Shown: piece after piece, positions 13,271-25,200 of the stretch
Numbering within the stretch: position 1 is the stretch's first letter
How the letters are laid out: the number at the start of each line of letters is the position of its first letter
Source of the DNA: Sweltsa coloradensis
Taxonomy: Eukaryota > Arthropoda > Insecta > Plecoptera > Chloroperlidae
DNA: 64,000 nucleotides
Assembly: GCA_024449915.1 (NCBI GenBank)
Contig: JAMZAV010000810.1
Span: forward strand, 186,001-250,000
Reading direction: 5' to 3'
The notes under the pieces: model-generated
What the model saw: only the letters and a program-made list of their open reading frames with translations
Told to the model about the DNA's origin: nothing
The model's database searches: none
Program-made: the position numbers and the translations under genes

Positions 13271-14709
13271 ACTATAAAAAGTCAAATTTAAAGTTCTTCG
13301 TTTTTGAAAATATAATACAATATGCAGTACAGTATAATATAAATATGATATACAAATTTGTTTTACAGTAGAGAACACTTGGTAAACGTGATACATGTAG
13401 TCAATACTTCTTCAATACAACATCTAAACTAAACGTTTATCGCCATTAACAAATGGTACAAATTATAAAACAGAAAATTATTATGTGAAATAACATTTGC
13501 TGGGCTTCTCCACTCCACAATAAATAATTTAATTGTTTTGTGCAGGCTAGTAGAGGCCTATACTATATAAGAATACAACAATTAATATACAAGTTCCTAT
13601 AGCATACAGCTATGTGTATACTGTAGTATAGATCAAGCGCTGGGGCAGCTAGTTACATGGAAAAGTAACTACTTAAACAAGATGCTCTGTAAGTAACATT
13701 TGTAGTGAACCTACTACCCGGCTACCGTATTTGTTCGATTATAGGCCGCCATCGTGTAAGTAAGGACAGCACCTCTATTAGGCCACTGACATTTAAAAGA
13801 AGTATGTTATGATTACTGTGGGCTAATCTAATAGGTATCTTCTTATTACGGCCGCACATCAACTTTTTACCTTGATTTTTTAAATTTGCATCAATACGTT
13901 AAGTTTGAGTAAATGATTAAGTGTCGATGTCCCCTGTGCTTCTCAAGTATGGTAATGACACTACTCTTTGGGATTATTTCTGGGATAAAATACATTCCTT
14001 CTCGACTTTACTTACGTAATTAATCTCATTATTCAAGGCATGCAGCACCCAGCCAAAAATATTTTAAACTACTATCTGTACTTTTGTTGTGTATCACCCA
14101 TTTTCGAATCCAGTAAAATTAACAGTAACTTTTTAGTTTTGTAGAATAATTAATTAGCATGAAATGATAATAGTGTTTAAAACATACAAATTTAACGTCG
14201 CTAGCTAGCATATGTTCCACTGAAAAAACTTTTTAAAGGTAACAATAATCATTTGAACGGGAAATATTAATACTATTGTAAATACACAAAGAGTTTGGAT
14301 TTTTTAAACAATTAATTTTAAAATGAAACATGGGTGAACCAAACTATGTCAATAATAATAATATTAAAACAAAGTTCTTAAAGTTAGTAAACCAACTAAA
14401 TCTTTAAATGTTAACCATAAATTATTCTTTTTCTCTTCTGCTGCGGCATTCACATTCACGATCAAATGTGGGCTGCAAGTTCTCCATTACCATTACCTTA
14501 TCTCACAGACAACCCATACACAATTACAATTATATAATTTTAACCAGTCAATACTCGCATCTTCTGATAAAATACAACGGTAACGTATAACCAGATATGT
14601 ACAATGATCCCCCTCTTTTGTGACTATCAATCTTCTGATTATATTTCAAAAGGGGTAGACTTATTTCATAAAGTCTAATACAATTGCTTGGTTATGACCG
14701 TTCCGTCGC

Positions 14710-14951
14710 TCACTCGACCCACGCATAACCCCCTCCAAACTGATCAGCGACGGTATCATCAACCATAATGATAGAGTTCATTCGTGACGTCATCCGTAAG
14801 CTCGGTCGGCGACTGATCGTATCTTCCGTCGGGTGGACCGATCTGCTTCTAGAAAGCGGTGGTCGGAGGTGGTTTGCGGAATGTTTTATCGACTCCATTA
14901 CGCTTTTCTCGTACTTGTTCTTTTCGTAAGTATCGAGGTAAGAAGCGTGAC
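14710..14951 (-). CDS. AMT: AMT exon 10 (terminal)
   Basis: 242 nt; starts GHASYLDTYEKNKYEKSV and ends in a Ser/Arg-rich tail (LSRSRSVHP, SRRPSLRMTSR) and YAWVE followed by TGA at 14712-14710. RRPS and RMTSR are possible phosphorylation sites (inference). No clear AATAAA was located close downstream. Confidence 0.85.
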
Positions 14952-17900
14952 CTGCAACGAGAAAACTTTGAGTTAGCGAGTACAACAGCGTAAACAAGTA
15001 AAACAACCTGCACATAACTTTATCCTGCGGAGAATCCATTCCAAGATTTAAAGAGATATGAGATCCAAATTAATGGATAGTGAGGAAGAGAAGAAACAAT
15101 GGAAATAAATACATTTGTATTTAGAATCCTCCTAAAAGTAAAAATTTAAGTGAACGCAAAATACATTGTGACAAAATGTTGGCATGCAATTTGATACTTT
15201 GAAATGTTAGAAACATGGGAAAAAAATTTAACAAATCGCTAAATATCATTGGCCACAGTGTGGACTTAATTGGGCCTGGATGGAAACAAAGACAAAAAGC
15301 ATTTTGTGATACGTAATAATATTTTATTCATATTCATTAAAATTTTAAAGTACCGTATTATCCCGAATATAGGCCTACCCTTTTTTCATTATTTTAAGTC
15401 TCAAAAGTCCCTTACCAGCTTATGTATGCATGCTTATGCATATGATTTTTTAAATATTTTACAAGAAAAGTTAGGGGGTCGACTTAAATTCAGGTTCGGC
15501 CTATATTCGGCACAATACGTACGACTTAAAACTAAAAAACTTCATTTGTCACCATTGAATAATATTGTTTCATGCAATAAGTGCTAGGCCCAGTAGGGAA
15601 CTAGCCTTGGTTTCAAATTTACGTTTTACATTTTTTATTATTTATAGAACACGGTTAAATATCTTAACAATTGAAAGAAATTTTAAAAATTAAATGGTAA
15701 CTACGGGTATACAAAGTTATAGGGTTTAAAATTCCCGCGCCAACGCTTGCTGTGTGGCCGTGACGTCAATGAGCTGTACGTAGTTCGCAGCATGCTCTTC
15801 GCGGTCTCTGGTATTTATTTAGATATAAATACAATAACAACAGCTCGCTAACCGGCTGTGCGCGGCAGCGAAGCCTAGCGGAAATCCAGTGGACCTTGGA
15901 CTAGACTACAAAGCGCCATTTCTCTCCGGTGGGAAAGAGTTTGTAGGGCAGGGGTGGACAAATCCACTAAAAACTTAGGGGCCAGAATAAGTAAGGGCCA
16001 GTAGTATCGCGGTACAGCCGGGGTCTGGATCTGGTATGGTGGTCCGCGTAAATGCTGGGCATTTATTACATGATGCATTTTGGATTAGCTTTTTCAGAAA
16101 ACATGCATTTTGATAATTTTTCCATTATTGATTATCCAAATGATATTGAATATCCATTATTGTGTGCATCCATATTTTTATAAGTTCTGCCCCCTAAACT
16201 CTTTACCATGCCTCTGATCAGGCCCCCCCCCCCCCCCCCCCCATTGATGAAATATTCATGTGCACAATACAAAGTGTAGTAGGCTCCTTACCGGGGTTAG
16301 CGCCACACGTCTGAAAGTTGTCAATGAGGTCGTCGTCAGGGAAGGGTCGGAGAGCCGAGACTGCCCGGCTGATCCCGATGCCGTTGTGTCGGATCATGTG
16401 CTCCACTAGGTCGGCGCCCAGAAGCTCCTCGTGAGCCTCCATGCGGATAGGGATTATCTTGTTCACAAACTGGGAACAACACAACACAACTTGTTTTATA
16501 ATGAAGTATCATAGCAATAATTCCATTAGTCAGCATTGAGTTGAGGAAGCAGTACGAAGATATTGCTTCTGGCAAGGAAGGCGAGTAAGAACACAAGAAT
16601 GACGACAAGGAAGAACAAAGTGTATACGCGGCCAATTTCTGGATGGACACTGGCCACGATTATCTCAAAGCCCACTTCACAAAATTGAAAATAGGAGTGG
16701 TTGATACAAGAATATGAACTTTTTTCATTTCTAAATTGTAGTAAATAAAAACAATTACACCTACGGGAGTGTTTCCTGACTAACCAAATCGAGAAATAAC
16801 ATGAACAACCGGAAGACCAGGATGCAGACCATCTAGCAACATGTGCTTCTCAGAAAACGAAAGGGAACTTATGGAAAGAAAATTATGGGCGAGAGAAAAT
16901 GGTAAACCATTCCATATTCCAATTTACGGTTTAAAAAAAATATTTTTTTTTTAGTTCTTTGTTTTACGCTGTTTTTAACTAGGGCTGGGAAAAAATCTAT
17001 ATTTCAATGCGATATCGATAAGTGGGAATATTTTCAATAAATAAATATCAAAATTTACACCAAAAATGCTAAATTTCGTAATTTTGGTGGAGGTGCCGGG
17101 TAGGTAGTCGAAATTAAATTAATCCTGGCTGGATCATGGTAGAGGTGCCGGGTCATAAAACGCGATTGTAAGATCGTAAAAATTGTTAAAAATGCATTTA
17201 TGGTGATAGTACCTTATCAACCCTATTTGGCCTCAAATCATTAAAAATAGGTTGGCCTACTCTTTTAATTTTTTTATATTTTCATTTTTTTTCAAACAAT
17301 TACATTTTGATATATCGATATCACATGGAAATTGGTACATTTAGGCATTAAAAGGATTTTTAAGGATTTCTAAGGATTTTTGATGTGCTCAAACAGGATT
17401 TTTATTTTTTCTTGGTGGCAACCCTGCCTTATAAGATAATACTAACAATACAAATAATTAAGGAGGGTGTGAAACGAGTCATTTACCGCATCGCACATCT
17501 ACACAATACTTACTTGTAAGTGTAGCCTAGTATATCTGTGACGTAGCAAAATGTCAAAAAATGTTTCAAGACTAATAAATGAAACAAATAAAAGGACACA
17601 CTATAATATTTTTGTTTAAAAAAAAAAACAGTAAAATTTAACAGCTTTGCAGGCTGTCTTGTGAAACAATAGTAATGGGGTATATGCAAGAAGTTCAAAA
17701 ATGCTGATTAATGGGTGTTTCCTGATGTTCTTTTTGGATGAGCGTAGCGAGCGTAGCGAGCGAAGCGAAGATTCCATTTCACTACACTGGAGAAAAAAAT
17801 CCGGAATGTTTTTTTTTTTTTCTTTTTTTTTTTTTTTTCTGTATTTTTGTGTGTCTGTTAACACGATTCCGGGTAAACCGATACTCCAATTGCGATGAAA

Positions 17901-20900
17901 TTTTATGGAGGCTTCGAAATCTCTGAACTTAGAACTGCCACGTTTTTTTAGCGCAATCGAAAAATTATTTCTCATGAAAATCGCAATTTTTACGATTTTT
18001 TTCGATTTTTAAAAAAATTCTTCAGCTTATAACACCTACATGCTTTGTCCGATTTTAATGATTTTTTGACAGAACCTTAATTTCATGAATTTAGGTATTC
18101 GTGTGAAAATTGAGCGCAATCAAAAAACTATTTCTCATGAAAATCAAAATTTTACGTTTTTTTTTCTTTTTTAAAACAATTCTTTGACTTATAACACCTA
18201 CATGCTTTATCCTATTGTAATAATTTTTCACAGAACCTTAATTTTATAAATTCATATATTGTGTAAAATTTGTGCGCAATCAACTAATTATTTCTTATGA
18301 AAAATTTCAATATTACGATTTTTTTCCTTTTTTTAAAATTGCAATTAATTAAAAAAAAAAAATTTAAAGTTAATTTTTCATTTAATTAAATTTAATTTTA
18401 AAAAAATCTTCAACTTAGTAATGATTTTTTTCACATAACAACAGAAATCCGCATAGCACATGGCAGCTCAATGCACCAATTACGCTCATCCAACAACGCG
18501 GCGGGACTTAAGCGTTTTCCTAGTAATTCTTAACACAATAAAATTGGTTAGAACGTTTGAAAAAAATGTATTCTATAAGAAAACTGTGTTTGAAAATGCG
18601 TAATTTTCAAATGCCGCCGTGGCAACCGATAACGCGCTCTGATTGGTCGTGACGTCACCCGCCATGTAAGAGGCACGTAGAGGCAGTGGACTTGCTTGGT
18701 TGACGCGCAAATCCAATACGCAGGCCTACCTGACAGAATGGATTTAAGGAAGGCAGAGGCTAATAATATTAATTAACCAGAAATCTCTGATTCTAATAGG
18801 CAAATGAGTAATTAACCATACTTCACTGCCATTCGATGATAACGTACAAACCTACTAAAATTAACTTTCCCGCAAAACCTCCGTGCGCGAAACCACCGTA
18901 AGAACAGCTATCTATAGGCCTAGGATTTTCAAGTATAGGTTTGGCTATTCGACGCCTAGAAGGGCAATATATACAAGAAAATATATTCATGTAATTTATA
19001 CAGTAAGACACAATGAGTAATTTATCACAATACAATGCCACCACTAATTAATAACGAATATAACGTACTAAAAAATACGATTTTCTGTGCATAACCCCCG
19101 AGATTGTAGGCCTAAAAGGCCGGGGCATATAGCTCGGCCTACAATTAAAAGTTAATTTTGCACGTAATTTATACAGTAAGACGCATGAGTAATTTATCAT
19201 AATACAATGCCTTCACTAATTAATAACGAATATAACGTACCAAAAAATACGTTTTCCCGTGCATAACCCCCGACCATGGAGTTTCCCCGACATTGTACGC
19301 CTATAGGCCGGGCATATAGCTCGGCCTACAATAAAAAGTTAATTTTGCACTTTTATAGATTAGAAAATGATTTTAAAAGCTCACGGACATTAATAATTAG
19401 CATAATAAATAAATAAATAAATTTTATTTAGAGTCTATCCACTCAGTTATATAACTGATTTTCAGTGGAGGACTTTAAATCAAAGCGACCAAGCCAACCC
19501 TGTAGGCCCCGACGCAATCGACGAGTGAGCGATAACCAACCAAAGATCGATATTTTTAATAGGAAATATAGCAATCAGTGGTGTAGACAGTGCGAAACAC
19601 CCGCGAATCAACACCAGAATCAACAAGGCCGATTCAGAACAACTCTGAATTTACTATGTGCTTCGTTGCTAGGACGGCTCCAAAGTCACCGTTTACAAAC
19701 TCCTAAGACACGAACTGATGGACTTAAGTCCAAATCAAAAGTAAAAAACTTCTGACTTTAGCGGGAATCGAACCCTGAATCTTCTGCCTTGGAAGCAGAT
19801 ACGCTAACAACAAGACCTACGAGCCAACCACAACCTATGTTTATTTACCACCGTGAGGTTAGCGATCAGGATTTTCACTTTTATGTAGGATGGCTATTCG
19901 ACGCCAAGAAGGGTAATGCATACAAGAAGAATACATATTTTTGTAACTTATACAGTAAGATAAATAATAGTAACATCATAATACAATGCCATCTAATTAA
20001 AACCAATATAATGTGTTAAAAAAAAATATCCGTGCGAAACCCCCGAGATTATTGACCTATAGGCCGGGCATATAGCTCGGCCTACAATCTAAAAGTTCGT
20101 ATTGGCAACCACAACATTCCCTATTATCATTACTATGTTACAATGTCAATTTACGCCTCAAATCTTTGGGAACACTTAAATACAGCTTATTTAGCGTAGC
20201 TACACAAGTGCTAGTGCATAAAGGAACAACACAATACTTATAATTCGATATTCACTGCTGATTGCCGCGAAAGCAGGGCCCTGCGCGTGTTATCCCAATG
20301 CGTCCGCTGGTAGCCTACATGGCCGGTGACGTCACGAAAATGGCGCGCGACCAGGTGCGTTTCAAAACACTAATTTGACCAAGAAAACTAAAAACAATAT
20401 TACGGCCAAACTAATAAATGTAGAGATCTAATTTTTTTTTGTGTTTTATAGGGTGTTAGTGGCTATCGAAAAAATACACTTACAGAATTTGTGCAAATAG
20501 CCTATTGTTCTCTCAAAGAACAGAATTTGCCATTGTTTGATAAAGACAAATTGAAACATGTTGAAATATAACTCGTTTCTATTCTCTACTATTATCTATC
20601 TCTACTATATTCAGGGTTAGTAGTTAGTACCTGTCTGCTATATATACATTCTAATTTAGATAGTATTTACACAAGCGTGGTGAGTGATTGCCATATCAAC
20701 GATAGTCACAAAAATACTGATTTAAGCCTTAAGGGTTTTTCTAAAGGTTCCTTCAAATAAAATTTAAAAGTGAATGCTGGGATTGAGTTTGATAAAATAG
20801 CCCTTGGACATTTCCCGACAACTATCCCCACATCTTACACTTAGTTTGTCACATTAACAAGAGCAAGTCGACCCTGGAACATTGTACTATAACCTACCAA

Positions 20901-22209
20901 AAATATATTTACGTTAATTTCCTTACCCATAGAATGGCTGCAGTCACGCAGAATCCCCATACAGCCAATGTGACGACCGTCAGTAGCTGAACCCCTAGCA
21001 GGTAAAGACCGCCACCTAGAAAAAATAGTGATGCACACAATTGATATTCAATAACATTTTATAATCCTTGAAATCAATAATGAAAGTATTACCTAATTAT
21101 TTTTTTTTCTGACACAACCTTGTGCAAAACACGTCATTCATATAGTATTGCCAGCGCTTGTGAAGACAGTAATCATATCGACATTCAATTTGTTTATTGT
21201 GTAAAAAATGATAATCTGACATTTCATGATTACAGAAGCTAATAAGATTTCACAATATTTCTGATAGAAAATTATCAGTGTTGATTTTTACTTATAACTT
21301 TGATCACACCTTTTCCTTTTGGCTGGCCGGTGATCATATAAATTTACTTACATTATCATTCGTTACTGCACTTATCTTTCCGGTTATTTCTATTATTTCT
21401 ATTTTATATCATTGTGGCATGCCTTGAACCATGAATCAAGATTTTAAAAAATAAAAAAATACTCTTGATGTTGGAATTGATTCAGTCTTGGGGACGCTAC
21501 TTTTAAAAAGTAGCATGCTATCGCTACCACTACATGCCCCGAAAAAGTAGCTTCGCTACTCTTCGCTACTTTTTTTCAGATGTAGCGACGCTACATTCGC
21601 GCTACACAAGAAATATACCGCGCTATTTTTCCGCTACATATTCATGTTTAATCGGGGGGTGACAAAATCTCAAATTATCCCTTTTTTAAAGCCTTTTGAC
21701 GTCGTGTAACTCCATTTATGTCAACTCGATCGTGATCTATCATGAAAAGCACATAGTTTCGGTTGCCATTGTGATAGAAGGCTTTCTTTTAACGTTTAGG
21801 CAAGCTAGGCCCTAGGCCTAACGATCAACAATCATGCTGCATTTCTTCTTTTCAACAACGTGTTTTTCCGCGGAATCACTGCAGAAGAATGCGACAAACA
21901 ACTCTCGGAATAGGCCTACTGGTGCCGGGCAATAGCGATATAGCCCGGAATGTCCCAAGGGAGGGGGGATATGACAATAATCACTTCATTTTAATGTGCA
22001 ATTGAGACGATTGGCGTGATTATTTCGAGGCTTTTGCTCTTAATCAATAATACGACTTCTAATAATTATCGTGGATACATCTTTGTTTATGACCCTGAAA
22101 TATCACTCAAGATGCACCACGCAATTTAATAATCACTGCAATATTTTTGGTAAAGTCAGCTCACACGATGTGACAGATCGGCGATCGCTCGCATCCTTCG
22201 GACGACGCT

Positions 22210-22241
<32 letters not shown>

Positions 22242-25200
22242 CAGAGGCTCGTTGGGAGAGAGCGAGGGAGATGGTTTTGCAAGTGGGACGAGATTACGGG
22301 CCGGTCTACACGTCGAACACATGACGTGGCGCGGCGGGCGTTACAAGTTAGTTTGCAGTGCCGACTTTTGACTTTACGTGGTACTGGGACTGCTGGCGCC
22401 GGAACTTAAAAAGTAGCGCAAATATCACGCTAACGCTACAAAAAAATTGTAGCATGCTACCGCTACAATATGCCCTCTTAATAAAGTAGCGCGCTACTGG
22501 CTCCGCTACACAAAAAGTAGCATGCTACATGTAGCGCGCTACTTGTGGCGCGCTTCTCCCCAAGACTGAATTGATTATAAATGGTATATTGAGAAATTAC
22601 AAAACTCAAGTCACTATCATATTCCTACCGAGAATTTACCCGAATTGCTAGACACAAGTCTTAAATCGGACTCGCAGAGGCTAGCAAGGAAAAAGGTTTT
22701 TAACAACTTGCAGCTGAATGGGTACAAATGTCATTATCACATTTTGCCGGAAGGTTAATAAAGGATCGTTCTATTGTAGGGATGATACGTGTTACTGTTA
22801 ACGTGTACACGCCGCGAGGCGACCAATTATCCTTGATCAGTAAACGATTTTTATTTTATGCTGTTTTTACCCTGTGTGCGACCAGCCGAACTGTGTTTTC
22901 TCATGAACCAATTTAAAGTCATTTTTTCATTCATATGCGTGAGTAGTCTCCAATTTCAACTCCCTTGAGTCATTGCAAACTCTTAGGCCTACAGTCAAAC
23001 CTCATTACGACCAGGCAGAACACTCGTCCCTTGTTTGCCGCTATCTCTATGCCCCAACCCCCCCCCCCCTCCACAGTCCGCGCCAAATTCCGTACTAGCT
23101 ACCAGATCATTCAACAATCTCACGCTCATTAGGCCTTCACGTTGTCCCGTAATAATAAATATCGAACACTTGAATAACGCTGTAAATGAACAAAATAACA
23201 GGTCAACAAATCGAGTTCAACTATCAAAACATCTGCTGACATCAAACTTCACAAAGACAATGCTGAAGACAAGAGGGTAGCAGAAGCACAGGCTGCACAG
23301 CATTGATTACGTGACCACTACAATCACAGCGACCGCCACGCGGGGGGGGGGGGGGGGGGGGGGGGCAGCTATGAATTCTATAAAATACACGATTCGGGTG
23401 ATTTTTTGTTGTTGTGACATTGTAGATAAGTCATGTAAACGTGTACACGTTTTTGTGATCCGGGTGTAAACGTTTAGTGAAATACGGTACACGCTTTCTG
23501 ACATCCCTATTCTATTATCTATTGATAATTGATATCCACTTGGTAAATAATACATCCCAAACAATCAAGGGTAGAGTTAGATCCAAAAAAGTCGACAAAC
23601 TTGAAAATCTAAAAATATTATGATATTAGTTCGTTAGCTATTTGACCTGGAAGTATAATGTTATTGAGTGTTTCTTCAAACTCACTTACCACTTACCAGT
23701 GAGGCTACGATTGCCCACCTGACCCCTCAGGAACCAAGGACACCGACCTTCTACATGCTACCAAAAATTCACAAACCCAACAATCCAGGACGTCCGATTG
23801 TTGCCAGTTTTAACTCGCCCACGGAGCGCATATCAGCTTTTGTTGACCGAAACCTACAGCCCCTGGTGACAGGCTTAGAGTCGCACATCAAGGACACGTA
23901 CGACTTCCTCGAAAAAATCAAAAGCCTAGCCATGCCTCTTCCAGCCAATGCCCTTATGGCCACCATAGATGTCACATCCCTCTACACCAACATCCCCACC
24001 ACGCAAGGACTCTCAGCATTAGAACATTACCTCAACCACAGACCCCCCAACACCAAACCCGACACTCCCTTCCTAGTAGGACTAGCACAGCTAGTCCTAT
24101 CAATGAATAACTTTAGCTTCATGGACCGAAACTACCTACAAACCAGGGGAACGGCCATGGGCACACGGATGGCCCCGTCCTACGCTAATCTATTCATGGG
24201 CAAGGTCGAGACTGATTTTCTCAAAACCCAGACACTACTCCCACTCTGTTGGTTCCGCTTCATCGACGACATTTATGCTATATGGACCCATGGTGAAGAA
24301 TCATTCGCCATCTTCCTAGAGGAACTCAACACCTTCTCCTCTTTACGCTTCACATGGGAAATCTCTAAGCACCACGTCAACTTTCTGGACGTTGACATCG
24401 AGCTCCGCAACGGACATCTCGAAACCAGCGTCCATTTCAAGCCGACCAACAGCCAGCAATATCTACACTATGACAGCTGCCACCCCAACTATACCAAACA
24501 AGCACTACCCCACTCACTAGCCACACGAGGACGGAGGATCTGTTCGAACGAAGAGGACCTAGCAAAGTATTGCCACCGCATTGCGAATGCCTTTGTTGCC
24601 CGGGGATACCCTCGCCATAAGGTCCTAGATCGGATTCACCGTCCCAGTGTACAGCGTACTCCGCCCAGCAACGAAATCATCCCGCTTGTCACCAAGTGGC
24701 ACCCAGGCCTACAGGTACTCAACGGGATCTTGAAACGAGGAGCACATATTCTTCAAGCATCGGCCCTCACCAACGACTTGGCCCTGAACATGCCTCGCGT
24801 GTACTTCCGACGGCCACCCAACATCAGTGACCACATCGTTAGGCACACCCCCGTCAGGAAGACCGACAAGCTCCCCCAACCCCAAGGTTCTCACCCTTGC
24901 AAGAGACCCCGTTGTAAAACCTGCCAAATTCACCCCCCCCACTTCAACATTTACTGCTCGAGCGACTGGAATAACATACCCCATAAGGCAACACAACAAC
25001 TGCACCACAACCAACCTGATCTACCAACTACAGTGCCAGCTATGCCCAGCCGAGTACATAGGCCTAACCACCAATTCCCTGAGCACCAGGATGAACGGGC
25101 ATAGGCAGGACACTGTCAGGAAACTTGAACTAAAACCGGTGCACAACATGCAGGAACCCACAACAGGGACTTCAATGACTGCTACACAACGAGGGTTGTT

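Larger units (their letters stand above)
9201..14709. other. intergenic region between C5orf22-like and AMT 3-prime end
   Basis: No exon recognised. Holds several SINE copies (9236-9425, 9830-10080, 10330-10565, 11894-12304, 12530-12905) and a LINE tail (12955-13270). Confidence 0.55.
14952..16291. other. AMT intron 9
   Basis: Contains a short TIR element at 15351-15521, a possible hAT terminus (CAGGGGTGGACAAA, 15951) and a poly-C run at 16221-16242. Nothing coding seen. Confidence 0.6.
16470..20926. other. AMT intron 8
   Basis: Filled by the Helentron-like copy, the tandem units and the SINE. Two TGACGTCA words (18650, 20327) lie in GC-richer patches; no exon seen. Confidence 0.6.

Noticed and set aside
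17616..17975. Recurring small open frame (KFHRNWSIGL type) also at 26122, 30528 and 32649
   Set aside because: It is the same Helentron-like repeat read repeatedly; stops and lengths differ between copies and there is no family match.
23668..25104. A 478-codon open frame that could be taken as a host gene
   Set aside because: Its motifs are those of a Penelope-like reverse transcriptase, it lacks introns and a true 5-prime end, and it sits antisense in an AMT intron.
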